Shown piece after piece: positions 16,746 to 24,754 of a DNA stretch of 48,984 nt. Location of the stretch: positions 1-48,984 of the forward strand of contig DATKRZ010000035.1 of NCBI GenBank assembly GCA_035531955.1, in the 5' to 3' direction. Below the pieces are notes generated by a model, which ran no database searches, had not been told where the DNA came from, and saw nothing but the letters and a program-made list of their open reading frames with translations. How positions within the stretch are numbered: position 1 is the first letter of the stretch; every line of letters begins with the position of its first letter. The stretch comes from Bog-756 sp035531955. Its GTDB lineage: Bacteria > Actinomycetota > Acidimicrobiia > Acidimicrobiales > RAAP-2. The position numbers and the translations under genes are program-made.

Positions 16746-17753
16746 ATGCGGTTGGGCAACATGTACGGGCCGGACGCCACCTTCGCGGGCGTGCCAGCAG
16801 CCGACCTCGGTGATCCGGCGAGCTGTGCCGACGCCCTGGCCGTCGTGGTGGGCGCCCCCTTCGACGGCGGGACCAGCCATCGGCCGGGGTGCCGCTTCGG
16901 GCCCTTGGCCATCCGCACCACCGACTACCTTCCCCACGACGGGAAGCGGCCCAGCCTGGCCCTCGGACTGGACCCCCTGGTCGATCTCCGGGTGGTCGAC
17001 GTCGGAGACGTCGAGATGCCGTCGGGAGACACTGAGCTCTCGCTGAAACGCCTGGAGGACGCGGTCGCCCGGATCGCCGCCTCCGGCGCGGTGCCCATCG
17101 TCCTCGGCGGCGACCACACCATCGCCCTGCCCGATGTCACCGGGGTGGCCCGCCAGGTCGGCTGGGGGAGGGTATCGGTCGTCCATTTCGATGCCCATGC
17201 CGATACCGCCAACCTCCAGTTCGGATCCCTCATCGGCCACGGGACCCCCATGCGTCGTCTCATCGAGTCCGGAGCGGTGCGCGGAGACCGCTTCCTGCAG
17301 ATCGGCCTGCGTGGGTACTGGCCCGACCAGGAGACCCTCGACTGGATGGCCGGACAGGGGATGCGCAGCTACGAGATGAGCGAGTTGGTGGCCCGGGGCC
17401 TCGACACCTGCCTGACCGAGGCGTTCGCCATCGCCACCGACGACTGTGACGCCGTCTTCCTGTCCGTCGACGTCGACGTGGTCGACCCCGGCTCGGCTCC
17501 CGCCACCGGCACACCGGAGCCGGGGGGCCTCAGCCCCCGGGAGCTCCTCGACTCCGTCCGCCGCATCGGCATGGAGCTGCCCGTGGCCGGGATGGACATC
17601 GTCGAGCTGTCACCGCCGTTCGACCATGCCGAAGTCACCGCCTACCTCGCCAATCGAATCGCCCTCGAGGCGATGTCGGGCATTGCCTGGCGCCGTGCCC
17701 TCACTGAGGGCCGGCCGGTGCGCCACCCGCTCGACCCGCTGCTCGACCGCTGA
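16746..17753 (+). CDS. Ureohydrolase of the agmatinase/arginase family
   Basis: 335 residues from ATG 16746, with GGGAGG upstream; the longer open frame from 16683 lacks a ribosome binding site. The binuclear manganese site is complete: GGDH at 121-124, DAHAD with D149, H151 and D153, and SVDVDVVDP with D242 and D244. Family members split agmatine, guanidinobutyrate, proclavaminate or other guanidino compounds into urea and an amine. The substrate cannot be read from the sequence; placement after a P450-ferredoxin pair is unusual for polyamine metabolism. It is convergent with the thiolase, 19 bases away. Confidence 0.9.
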   Translation: MRLGNMYGPDATFAGVPAADLGDPASCADALAVVVGAPFDGGTSHRPGCRFGPLAIRTTDYLPHDGKRPSLALGLDPLVDLRVVDVGDVEMPSGDTELSLKRLEDAVARIAASGAVPIVLGGDHTIALPDVTGVARQVGWGRVSVVHFDAHADTANLQFGSLIGHGTPMRRLIESGAVRGDRFLQIGLRGYWPDQETLDWMAGQGMRSYEMSELVARGLDTCLTEAFAIATDDCDAVFLSVDVDVVDPGSAPATGTPEPGGLSPRELLDSVRRIGMELPVAGMDIVELSPPFDHAEVTAYLANRIALEAMSGIAWRRALTEGRPVRHPLDPLLDR

Positions 17754-17772
17754 TCGACGGGACGCTTCCGCC

Positions 17773-18978
17773 CTACGACAGGCGTTCGACGATCATGGCC
17801 ATCCCCTGGCCGCCGCCTACGCACATCGACTCGAGGCCGAACGTCTTCCCGGTGTCCTCGAGCGCGTTGAGGAGGGTGGTCATGATCCGGGCGCCGGTCT
17901 GGCCGAACGGATGGCCGAGGGCAATGGCTCCCCCGCGGACGTTCAGCTTGTCGTAGCCGATACCCAGCTCCCGGGCCGAAGGCACCACCTGGGCGGCGAA
18001 GGCCTCGTTGATCTCGACCAGGTCGATGTCGGCGATGCTCATCTCCGCGCGCTTCAGGGTCTGGCGAATGGCATCGACCGGCCCGAGTCCCATGATCTCC
18101 GGATTGAGGCCCGACACCCCGCTGGCGACGATCCGGGCCAGCGGGGTTACGCCCAGCTCGCGGGCCCTGGTGTCACTCATGACCACCACGGCGGCGGCGC
18201 CGTCGTTGAGCGGGCAGGCATTGCCGGCCGTCACCGTACCGCCCTCGCGGAAGACCGGCTTCAGCCCGGCCAGTGCCTCGAGGGTGGTCCCGGGCCGCGG
18301 TCCGTCGTCCTTGGTCACCAGGCCACCGTTGGGTGTGGTGACCGGGATGATCTCTCGTTCGAAGAATCCGGACTCCTGGGCCGCCACGGCACGGGTCTGA
18401 GACTGGAGGGCGAACTCGTCCTGCTCATCGCGGCCGACCTTCTTGAGCTCGGCCACGTTCTCCGCGGTCTGTCCCATGGCGATGTACACGTCAGGAAGGC
18501 CGGCCAGGGGGGACCACGGATCACCGGTCACCGGCGTGCGCTCGACCGTCCGGGTCTCGGCATCGGCGAACTGCGGATTGTGCGGACCGGTGTCGGCTGC
18601 CCCGTTGCGGTAGCGGCTGACCGTCTCGACCCCGGCCGCCACGAACACGTCTCCCTCGCCCGCCCGGATGGCGTGGGCCGCCATGCGGATGGTCTGGAGG
18701 GACGAGGAGCAGTACCGGTTGACGGTGACACCGGGTACGTCCGGCAGGCCGGCCAACAACGCGGCCACCCGGGCCACGTTGTATCCGGCCTCGCCTCCGG
18801 GCTGACCGGATCCCATGAGGACGTCTTCGACCGACTGGGGATCGACCTCGGGAACCTTGGCCAGCACCTCACGGATGACCAGGGCCGCGAGGTCGTCGGG
18901 ACGGCAGTCCACCAGCGAGCCCTTGTTGGCCCGGCCGATGGGGGTCCGGCCGGTGGCGACGATCACAGCTTCGGGCAT
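17773..18978 (-). CDS. Acetyl-CoA acetyltransferase (thiolase)
   Basis: 401 residues from ATG 18978, with GAGGAG about 7 bases upstream; the longer open frame beyond is Pro/Arg-rich. The nucleophile is C90 (NRYCSSSLQT), the His is H356 (GGAIALGHPFGQTG) and the second Cys is C386 (MCVGGGQG); NEAFAAQ is also present. This is a complete degradative thiolase that cuts beta-ketoacyl-CoA. It is divergent from a ChsE4/ChsE5-like dehydrogenase pair, so it probably supplies the last step of the same beta-oxidation round. Which FadA paralogue it corresponds to is unresolved. Confidence 0.93.
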   Translation of the reverse strand: MPEAVIVATGRTPIGRANKGSLVDCRPDDLAALVIREVLAKVPEVDPQSVEDVLMGSGQPGGEAGYNVARVAALLAGLPDVPGVTVNRYCSSSLQTIRMAAHAIRAGEGDVFVAAGVETVSRYRNGAADTGPHNPQFADAETRTVERTPVTGDPWSPLAGLPDVYIAMGQTAENVAELKKVGRDEQDEFALQSQTRAVAAQESGFFEREIIPVTTPNGGLVTKDDGPRPGTTLEALAGLKPVFREGGTVTAGNACPLNDGAAAVVVMSDTRARELGVTPLARIVASGVSGLNPEIMGLGPVDAIRQTLKRAEMSIADIDLVEINEAFAAQVVPSARELGIGYDKLNVRGGAIALGHPFGQTGARIMTTLLNALEDTGKTFGLESMCVGGGQGMAMIVERLS

Positions 18979-19012
18979 TGTTGTTGCTCCTCGGGACTCG
19001 GCGGTAGCGGAT

Positions 19013-19029
19013 AACTTACCGCATGGTAA
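19013..19029 (-). promoter_or_regulatory. Thiolase promoter with overlapping inverted repeat
   Basis: The minus-strand hexamer TAAGTT (19018-19013) is a -10 candidate 35 bases upstream of the ATG. It overlaps a perfect inverted repeat TTACC-GCAT-GGTAA (19016-19029), a plausible repressor site. Confidence 0.45.
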
Positions 19030-19125
19030 CCCTGGCGGTGCCGCTCGATGGCCACGACGACCGTCCTGCGGGCACGCGACCCCCGCCGGCCATTCCCCCT
19101 CCGGTGGCGGCCGAGGTCGCCGGAA

Positions 19126-19139
19126 TGTAACTTGTTCTA
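19126..19139 (+). promoter_or_regulatory. KstR-like operator overlapping a -10 box
   Basis: TGTAACTTGTTCTA matches the mycobacterial KstR box as I recall it (TAGAACnnGTTCTA) at 10 of the 12 non-spacer positions; the right half GTTCTA is perfect. The hexamer TAACTT (19128-19133) inside it is a -10 candidate for the FadE26-like gene, so repressor binding would block transcription. KstR responds to a steroid CoA thioester and controls cholesterol side-chain genes, which is what lies downstream. Confidence 0.6.
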
Positions 19140-19293
19140 GTCGTCGGAAACCGGCCCTGCCCGGTGGGACGGCCACGGTCCATCGGCCCGGGTCGACGGG
19201 GGCAAGTCGGAAGCACCGTCTCCGCGGTCCGACCGGCTCGACCGGAAGGCCTGCGGGCCCCCAGTCGCACAGTCACAATCGAGAGGGACGCAG

Positions 19294-20469
19294 ATGGAGA
19301 TCGGCTACACGGAGGAGCAAGAGGCCCTCCGCACCCGCTTGCGCGACTACTACAACGATCTCCTCACCCCGGAGGTGGAGGCCCAGCTGGCGACCAGCCA
19401 CGGGATCGGGCCGGACATGCGGCGGGTGGTGAAGCAGATGGCCCAGGACGGATGGCTGGGTATCGGGTGGCCCACTGAATACGGTGGCCAAGGACGCTCG
19501 GCCATCGAGCAGTACATATTCTTCGACGAATCGATGCGGGCCGGCGCCCCCGTCCCCATGCTGACCATCAACACGGTCGGACCGACGATCATGCAGTTCG
19601 GCACGCCGGAGCAGAAGAAGTTCTTCCTCCCGAAGATCCTCGCCGGCGACATCCACTTCTGCATCGGCTACACGGAACCCGAGTCGGGCACCGACCTGGC
19701 CTCGCTCCAGACCCGGGCCGTCCGCGACGGTGACGAGTACGTGATCAACGGGCAGAAGATCTACACCTCGCTGGCCGGGGGAGCCGACTACATCTGGCTG
19801 GCCACCCGAACCAACCCTGAGGTGGCCAAGCACAAGGGCATCTCCATGTTCATCGTGCCCATGGACACTCCAGGCATCAAGGTCGTGCCCATGCACCTGC
19901 TCGGCGACCACAACATCAACTACACCTTCTACGAGGACGTGAGAGTCCCTGCCGCCAACCTGGTGGGCGGCGAGAACAACGGTTGGTCCCTGATCACCAA
20001 CCAGCTCAACCACGAACGGGTCACCCTGTGCTCGTCGGGCATCATCGAGCGGGCCCTCGACGACACCAGGGCCTGGGCCCAGGAGACCAAGCTGGCCGAC
20101 GGCCGGCGGGTCATCGACCAGGAGTGGGTCCAGATCCACCTGGCCCGGGTCTACGCCCGGCTCGAGTTCCTCAAGCTGATCAACTGGAAGGTTGCCTGGA
20201 CGGCGACCCAGGGCCGTCTCGACGTGGCCGACGCCTCCACCACCAAAGTGTTCGGTACCGAGTTCTACATGGAGGCGTTCAAGCTGTTGATGGAGGTGGT
20301 GGGCCAGGCCGGCTATCTCACCCGGGGAAGCCCCGAGGCGGTGCTGGCCGGCCGCCTCGAGTCCTACGCCCGAGGCCTCGTCATCCTGACCTTCGGCGGC
20401 GGCACCAATGAGATCCAACGGGACCTGATCGCCATCTTCGGGCTCGGCCTGCCCCGGTCACTGCGATAG
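19294..20469 (+). CDS. Acyl-CoA dehydrogenase alpha subunit, FadE26/ChsE4-like
   Basis: 391 residues. It begins MEIGYTEEQEALRTRLRDYY and carries GWPTEYGGQGRSA, FCIGYTEPESGTDLASLQT, NGQKIYTSL, ITNQLNHERV and ILTFGGGTNEIQRDLI, all close to my recall of FadE26 (Rv3504). E241 in NHERV sits where the catalytic Glu is reported in ChsE4. In M. tuberculosis ChsE4 pairs with ChsE5 as an alpha2beta2 enzyme that dehydrogenates the cholesterol side chain as CoA thioester; only this subunit binds the substrate productively. Its neighbour 24 bases downstream is the ChsE5-like partner. Confidence 0.88.
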   Translation: MEIGYTEEQEALRTRLRDYYNDLLTPEVEAQLATSHGIGPDMRRVVKQMAQDGWLGIGWPTEYGGQGRSAIEQYIFFDESMRAGAPVPMLTINTVGPTIMQFGTPEQKKFFLPKILAGDIHFCIGYTEPESGTDLASLQTRAVRDGDEYVINGQKIYTSLAGGADYIWLATRTNPEVAKHKGISMFIVPMDTPGIKVVPMHLLGDHNINYTFYEDVRVPAANLVGGENNGWSLITNQLNHERVTLCSSGIIERALDDTRAWAQETKLADGRRVIDQEWVQIHLARVYARLEFLKLINWKVAWTATQGRLDVADASTTKVFGTEFYMEAFKLLMEVVGQAGYLTRGSPEAVLAGRLESYARGLVILTFGGGTNEIQRDLIAIFGLGLPRSLR

Positions 20470-20493
20470 AACGACACGAAGAGGAAAGCAACC

Positions 20494-21621
20494 ATGGACT
20501 TCTCCTTCAGCGAAGAGCAGGAGGCCGTTCGGGATCTGGCCATTCGGATCTTCACGGACCTCTCCACCCATGACCGGCTGCGCGACCTCGAATCCGACCC
20601 GGACGGGGAGCGGTTCGACCGGAAGATCTGGGGCGAGCTCGCCGCCGCCGGCCTGCTCGGGATGTCCCTCCCCGAGGAGGTGGGGGGCGCGGGCCTGGGA
20701 TTCGTCGAGACCGGGCTGATCGTCGAGGCGGCGGGGAAGAGCGCCGCCTACGTGCCCGCCGTCGAGACGCTGGCCGCCGCCGCACCGGCCATCGCCCGGT
20801 TCGGGACCGAGGCCCAGCGCCGGCGCTGGCTCCCCGGGGTGGTGGCCGGCGACACCGTGATCACCACCGCCCTGGTCGAGCTGGGTGGGTCTCCGGGCAT
20901 GCCCTCGGTGGTGGCCGAGCCGAGGGGGGACGGCTGGATGCTCTCGGGGACCAAGTCGTGTGTCCCATCGGGGATGTTCGCCGATGCGGTGCTGGTGCCG
21001 GCCCGGGTCGAGCCCGGCTCGGTGGCCGTCTTCATCGTGGAGGCCTCGGCGGCAGGAGTGGCCCGGTCGCGCCAGCCGGTCAACACCGGTCAGGCTGAAG
21101 CGGTCGTCACCCTGGCCGGCACCGCGGTCGGCCCCGAGGCCCTGTTGGGATCGGTCGAGGACGGGCCCGCCGTCATCGACTGGCTGGTGCAGCGGACCAC
21201 CACCGCGGTGGCTCTGGCCCAGGCCGGTGCGGCCGCCGCCGCCCTGGGCCTGGTGGCCGAGTACACGAAGACGAGGGAGCAGTTCGGCAAGCCGATCGCC
21301 ACCTTCCAGGCGGTGGGCCAGCGAGCCGCGGACGCCTATGTCGACACCGAGGCGATCAGGCTGACCGCCTGGCAGGCGGCGTGGCGGCTGTCCGAGGGCC
21401 TGTCCTGTGACAAGGAGGTGGCGGTGGCCAAGTTCTGGGCCGCCGACGGCGGGCAGCGGGTGGTCCACGCCGCCGTCCATCTCCACGGGGGGGTGGGTGT
21501 CGACCGCGCCTATCCGCTGCATCGCTACTTCTTGATGACCAAGCACTTCGAGCTGACCCTGGGTGGAGCGACCGACCAGCTGCTCCGACTGGGCGGCATC
21601 CTCGCCGCCGAGCCGGTCTGA
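20494..21621 (+). CDS. Acyl-CoA dehydrogenase beta subunit, FadE27/ChsE5-like
   Basis: 375 residues with AAGAGGAAAG before the ATG. MDFSFSEEQEAVRDL opens the helical domain; TREQFGKPIATFQAVGQR, then AWQAAWRLSEGLSC and VHLHGGVGVDRAYPLHRYF follow the C-terminal pattern of FadE27 (Rv3505). Compared with the alpha subunit the SEP-type FAD loop is lost (LVELGGSPGMPS in its place), as in the non-catalytic half of the heterotetramer. The tandem order matches mycobacteria. Function: structural and FAD-sharing partner for side-chain acyl-CoA dehydrogenation. Confidence 0.87.
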   Translation: MDFSFSEEQEAVRDLAIRIFTDLSTHDRLRDLESDPDGERFDRKIWGELAAAGLLGMSLPEEVGGAGLGFVETGLIVEAAGKSAAYVPAVETLAAAAPAIARFGTEAQRRRWLPGVVAGDTVITTALVELGGSPGMPSVVAEPRGDGWMLSGTKSCVPSGMFADAVLVPARVEPGSVAVFIVEASAAGVARSRQPVNTGQAEAVVTLAGTAVGPEALLGSVEDGPAVIDWLVQRTTTAVALAQAGAAAAALGLVAEYTKTREQFGKPIATFQAVGQRAADAYVDTEAIRLTAWQAAWRLSEGLSCDKEVAVAKFWAADGGQRVVHAAVHLHGGVGVDRAYPLHRYFLMTKHFELTLGGATDQLLRLGGILAAEPV

Positions 21622-21739
21622 GCACCGGCGGCCACCGGGGAGTTGTCCGGGCGCAAGTCGCCGATGCCCGTGCCAGGATGGGAACGATGACATCGACGGT
21701 GCCGGAACTGCCGTCACAGTGGGTGTGTGGGCTGCCGTC

Positions 21740-22864
21740 ATGGTGATGGGCCGGCGCCCCGGGGTGCCGCGGTCGTCGTGGCCGATCGCCGCCACCGACC
21801 TGGCCGGATTGGCCGGGCAGCTGGCCGCCGCCATGGCCCGGGTTCCGTTCCGCCGGCCGTGGTCGGGCGACGGGAACCTGCCCCACAACCTGGCCGTGGC
21901 GGTGACCCGCGAGACCATCCGATCGTTCATGGGGTACTCCTCCTCCCTGCCGATCGACGAGTTCCGCTCGGTCGAGATGGTGCTCGACGACCTCTGCGGG
22001 GTCGTGCTGCCGCCGTTGACCCGGGGCCTCGGGGTGACACAGCAGGAGGCCTCGGTGGCCGGCGTCCCCGGGATCTGGTACCGCCCCGAGGACGGCTCGG
22101 TGCGGGGAACCGTCCTCTATCTGCACGGCGGTGGCTACGTTGGCACCTCGCCGCGGATGTACGGGCTCTTCGTCTCCTGGCTGTGCCGCCAGACCCGACT
22201 CGAGATCTTCGTCGCCGATCTGCGCCTCGCCCCCGAGTACCCGTTCCCGGCCGGTCTGGAGGATGCCGTGGTGGTGCTGGAGGCGCTCCTCGTCGCCGGT
22301 GTCCACCCATCGAGGCTCTTCGTGGCCGGTGATTCGAGCGGTGGGGGACTGGCGGCATCGCTCATGTACTCGATGGCCCGAACCCACCATCAGCCCGTCG
22401 CCGGGGTCGTCTTGTTCTCACCCGAACTGGACCTGCTCCTCGACGAGCCATCCATGACCGACAACGCCGCCCTGGACATCCTGCCCTGGAACATTCCCAC
22501 ATCCGCCTATCTGCACGGGCGCAGCCCGGGGTCAGCGCCGGTGGATGCCCTCGACCAGGATCTCTCCGGGTGGCCACCGACCTTCGTCTGCTTCGGGCGG
22601 GACGAGATGTTCCGGGATTCGATCCGGCGCTTCGTCGACCGACTGGTGCGATCCGGAGTGGAAACGTCCTCGCTCGAAGGGCCGGGAATGTTCCATGTGT
22701 TCCCTATCCTGATGCCGTGGGCCGACGCCAGCCGTCAGGCGTTCAGGTCCGTGGCGGCGTTCGTCGACCTTCACCTGCCCGATGCAGACGACGGCGAATC
22801 CCGCGCCGACCCGAACGGGTTAGTCGGCTCACCGGTCGCCGGCAGCCGAGCGGGTCCCGGCTGA
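21740..22864 (+). CDS. Alpha/beta hydrolase, HSL (hormone-sensitive lipase) type esterase
   Basis: About 374 residues from ATG 21740; GTG 21725 is an equally possible start. The oxyanion-hole motif HGGG is at 129-132 and the nucleophile elbow GDSSG gives S199; DLRLAPEYPFPAGLED is the typical HSL segment, with a catalytic Asp probably in FGRDEMF and His in GMFHVFPIL. Such enzymes cleave short or medium acyl esters. Being downstream of the steroid dehydrogenases it may release steroid or lipid esters, as mycobacterial Lip enzymes do; this is inference. Confidence 0.85.
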   Translation: MVMGRRPGVPRSSWPIAATDLAGLAGQLAAAMARVPFRRPWSGDGNLPHNLAVAVTRETIRSFMGYSSSLPIDEFRSVEMVLDDLCGVVLPPLTRGLGVTQQEASVAGVPGIWYRPEDGSVRGTVLYLHGGGYVGTSPRMYGLFVSWLCRQTRLEIFVADLRLAPEYPFPAGLEDAVVVLEALLVAGVHPSRLFVAGDSSGGGLAASLMYSMARTHHQPVAGVVLFSPELDLLLDEPSMTDNAALDILPWNIPTSAYLHGRSPGSAPVDALDQDLSGWPPTFVCFGRDEMFRDSIRRFVDRLVRSGVETSSLEGPGMFHVFPILMPWADASRQAFRSVAAFVDLHLPDADDGESRADPNGLVGSPVAGSRAGPG

Positions 22865-22866
22865 GC

Positions 22867-23544
22867 TCAGATCTTCTCGTCGAAGTCGATGTACGGGGAC
22901 GGAGGAAGGTAGTCAGTCGGCACGTCCTTGAGCCGGCGGTAGCGCGCGATGCGAACCACGTTGGACACCGGTCCCTCCACGACGGAGCACAGGGTGAATT
23001 CCCTACCCATTGAGAACAACCCAGCCGGCTCGGCCCACCCGGCCCGGACGTCGTCGAAATCCAGCAACTTGATCCGGGCCACCAGACAGTAGGTGCACCC
23101 GTCGGGTGAGGCGCCAACCGTCCGGGCCACCATGCAGTGGTCATAGCCGTCGTCGATGACATAGACGGCCGCGGCCGCGTCGGCCTCCACGCCGTCGGAT
23201 GCCCAACGGATCCGACCGGATGCCGGGTCATCGGATGATGGCCCGCCCCGGCCGTGCCTCAGGTATTTCATCGCCCACAACGGACTCGTCGGAACCACCT
23301 GTTCGGGTTCGTCCACGCCGAGTGGGGTCGAACCGTCCGGCTCCTTGACCACCGGGCTCTGACCGAGGCCACCGGCAGCGGCGCTGAGCAGCCAGGCACT
23401 CCGGGTGACGACCGGGAGGACTGGGATGGGATCGCGGTCGTCCGGATCCCCGGGGTCGCCCGGATCCCCGGGGTCGTCCGGATCACCCTGGTTGTTCTGG
23501 TTGTTCTGGTTGTTCTGGTTGTTCTGTCCCGTGTCGCGTGTCAT
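22867..23544 (-). CDS. Hypothetical protein with Asn/Gln and Gly-Asp-Pro repeats
   Basis: About 225 residues starting at the Met 18 bases before the repeat region, two bases from the end of the convergent esterase. Residues about 7-18 are four NNQ units, then GDP/DDP units to about residue 35, so the N-terminus is a disordered low-complexity tail. The rest (PVLPVVTRSAWLLSAAAGGLG, then AVYVIDDGYDHCMVARTVG, and CTYCLVARIKLLDF) has mixed strands with several Cys and no family I recognise. Codon usage and long open frame support a real protein. Confidence 0.6.
   Translation of the reverse strand: MTRDTGQNNQNNQNNQNNQGDPDDPGDPGDPGDPDDRDPIPVLPVVTRSAWLLSAAAGGLGQSPVVKEPDGSTPLGVDEPEQVVPTSPLWAMKYLRHGRGGPSSDDPASGRIRWASDGVEADAAAAVYVIDDGYDHCMVARTVGASPDGCTYCLVARIKLLDFDDVRAGWAEPAGLFSMGREFTLCSVVEGPVSNVVRIARYRRLKDVPTDYLPPSPYIDFDEKI
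23491..23526. repeat. Four tandem 9-bp repeats inside a coding region
   Basis: GTTGTTCTG repeated four times without a mismatch (NNQ on the minus strand), adjoining an imperfect CCGGATCCCCGGGGTCG-type repeat at about 23450-23485 that encodes the GDP/DDP units. Both keep the frame, so copy-number change would alter tail length only. Confidence 0.85.
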
Positions 23545-23618
23545 GGCTCTCGTCCCAGGAACCGGATGACCATCGGGCCACGGCATTCCTGTCCAGTTGG
23601 CCTCGGTCCCATGGGGTA

Positions 23619-23954
23619 CTACCGCTTGGCCGGAAGCGAACGCGCATAGGCGGCGCCTAGCTTCACCCACTTGGCGAGCTGTGGTCTCGTTCGTAGATGT
23701 TCAGGAGCTACCCGTAGCCATCCCTCCATCGGGCGCCCCCGCATCACTGCCAACTCAGCATTCGATGTGTCGAAGAGCTTGTCCGATCGGGTTGGATCGA
23801 CGCGTACCAGTATCCCCCCCTGGCCACTCGCAGCGATCGCCATGTTCCCACCGATCAGGAAGGCCAGCCCGCCGAACATCCTCTTCACTTCAAGGCGCGG
23901 TTCACCGTCGAGCAAATCGCCCAAGCGCGCAGCCAACTCCTCGTCGTACGCCAC
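23619..23954 (-). CDS. TfoX N-terminal domain protein
   Basis: About 111 residues from GTG 23954, chosen because a TACGAT -10 lies exactly six bases upstream and because family members begin with AYDEELAAR. KRMFGGLAFLIGGNMAIAAS, GILVRVDP, MRGRPMEGWLRV and the LAKWVKLGAAYARSLP end are the TfoX-N pattern. In gamma-proteobacteria TfoX/Sxy activates competence, but stand-alone TfoX-N proteins in actinobacteria have no known role. It is small, acidic-basic mixed and cytosolic. Confidence 0.85.
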   Translation of the reverse strand: MAYDEELAARLGDLLDGEPRLEVKRMFGGLAFLIGGNMAIAASGQGGILVRVDPTRSDKLFDTSNAELAVMRGRPMEGWLRVAPEHLRTRPQLAKWVKLGAAYARSLPAKR

Positions 23955-23960
23955 CGCCGC

Positions 23961-23966
23961 ATCGTA
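23961..23966 (-). promoter_or_regulatory. -10 box giving a leaderless mRNA for the TfoX-N protein
   Basis: TACGAT on the minus strand ends six bases before GTG 23954, so the predicted first transcribed base is the start codon. It favours this start over the in-frame ATG at 24002. Confidence 0.55.
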
Positions 23967-24002
23967 GTATCGGGACACCCACGACTTGGGGCCCCTGGCC
24001 AC

Positions 24003-24309
24003 TGGCAGGCCACTCCGATGAGTTGTTCAGCCGGCAGCCGCCTCTCGAGCTGTACGCCGTAGTCGGGGTGGTCGAACTCGACACCGATCGCAGGCTCGGG
24101 GGTCAATCCCTGGTCCCCTCGTTGGCCCGGGCACCGTCACCTGGGCGGACGGCGGCACCACCACAGTGACCTTCGCCCTCGGGTTCCCCACGAAATCGAC
24201 TTGTCCGGGAAATTCGCTCGAGGCGTCGTTGAGGGGCAGTGACGATCAGCACGGGACCTGCCCCGCGCATCAAGGGGCTGTTCGCGGCGAAGGTCTGCGT
24301 TGTCGTCAA
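24003..24309 (-). pseudogene. Possible frameshifted remnant of an exported or binding protein
   Basis: Three overlapping minus-strand frames each show a protein-like piece: TFAANSPLMRGAGPVLIVTA near 24300-24245, then SSEFPGQVDFVGNPRAKVTV in a second frame near 24220-24160, then AIGVEFDHPDYGVQLERRLP in a third near 24095-24035. They join only if two frameshifts are assumed. Together they resemble a beta-rich domain, but no family is recognised and no full-length frame exists. A sequencing error is an alternative. Confidence 0.35.
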
Positions 24310-24458
24310 TCAAGACGCCAGACTTAGCCTGCTTCCAGGGACACGAATGAGGTTCTGATCGAGGCCATTCGCACCGGATCACCGGGTCTCGTTTGGCCTG
24401 AACGCCCTATCCTGAGCTGAGCTGATCTCGATCTCCAGCGGAATGGTAGCCCTGTTGT

Positions 24459-24500
24459 CGCCCTTCGCCCTTCGCCCTTCGCCCTTCGCCCTTCGCCCCT
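24459..24500. repeat. Tandem CGCCCTT heptamer repeat
   Basis: Five perfect copies of CGCCCTT and a sixth with one change (CGCCCCT). The heptamer period does not keep a reading frame, which fits a non-coding location. Copy number is likely variable between strains. Confidence 0.85.
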
Positions 24501-24748
24501 CGGCGGGATGGGGTCACGCCTAGGCTGCCCGGCAACCGACACCGATGAGAATCGAGACGGATCGTGTTCTCGGAGATCTATGGGGCAAGTGGGCTCCCGA
24601 TGCTCATCATGTTGGGTGTAGTCGCTGGATTCTGGATTGTTCCTGCGATGAGAAGCTCGCGTCCGAAGGACCACTGACTCCTGCCAGGCCCATCGGGCGT
24701 TTGGTGATACCGGTGGCGACTCCCCCGGCACATGTGGTCATGGATCGA

Positions 24749-24754
24749 TAGGGT
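24749..24754 (+). promoter_or_regulatory. Candidate -10 box of the P-loop kinase gene
   Basis: TAGGGT predicts transcription start at 24761, two bases before ATG 24763, so the message is nearly leaderless; no ribosome binding site is present. Confidence 0.45.

Larger units (their letters stand above)
18979..19293. other. Divergent control region between thiolase and FadE26-like gene
   Basis: 315 bases holding two promoter/operator pairs described separately: TAAGTT with an inverted repeat on the thiolase side, and TAACTT with a KstR-like box on the dehydrogenase side. No additional gene is supported in it. Confidence 0.6.

Noticed and set aside
17446..19014. A 522-residue plus-strand open frame across the ureohydrolase end and the thiolase gene
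   Set aside because: It is antisense to the thiolase, whose catalytic residues, ribosome site and length are all intact; its own translation is Arg/Gly/Pro-rich with no motif. In DNA of this GC content long antisense frames are expected.
21678..21746. A 22-residue reading frame just upstream of the HSL-type esterase
   Set aside because: It overlaps the esterase start in another frame but has no ribosome site or -10 at leaderless distance; chance is more likely.
20458..21930. A 490-residue minus-strand open frame opposite the ChsE5-like gene
   Set aside because: Composition is that of a codon-bias shadow (Gly/Arg/His/Asp-rich) and the plus strand carries a clear acyl-CoA dehydrogenase.
24459..24500. 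Tandem heptamers considered as a CRISPR array
   Set aside because: Units are 7 bp with no spacers and no cas genes nearby; simple tandem repeat.
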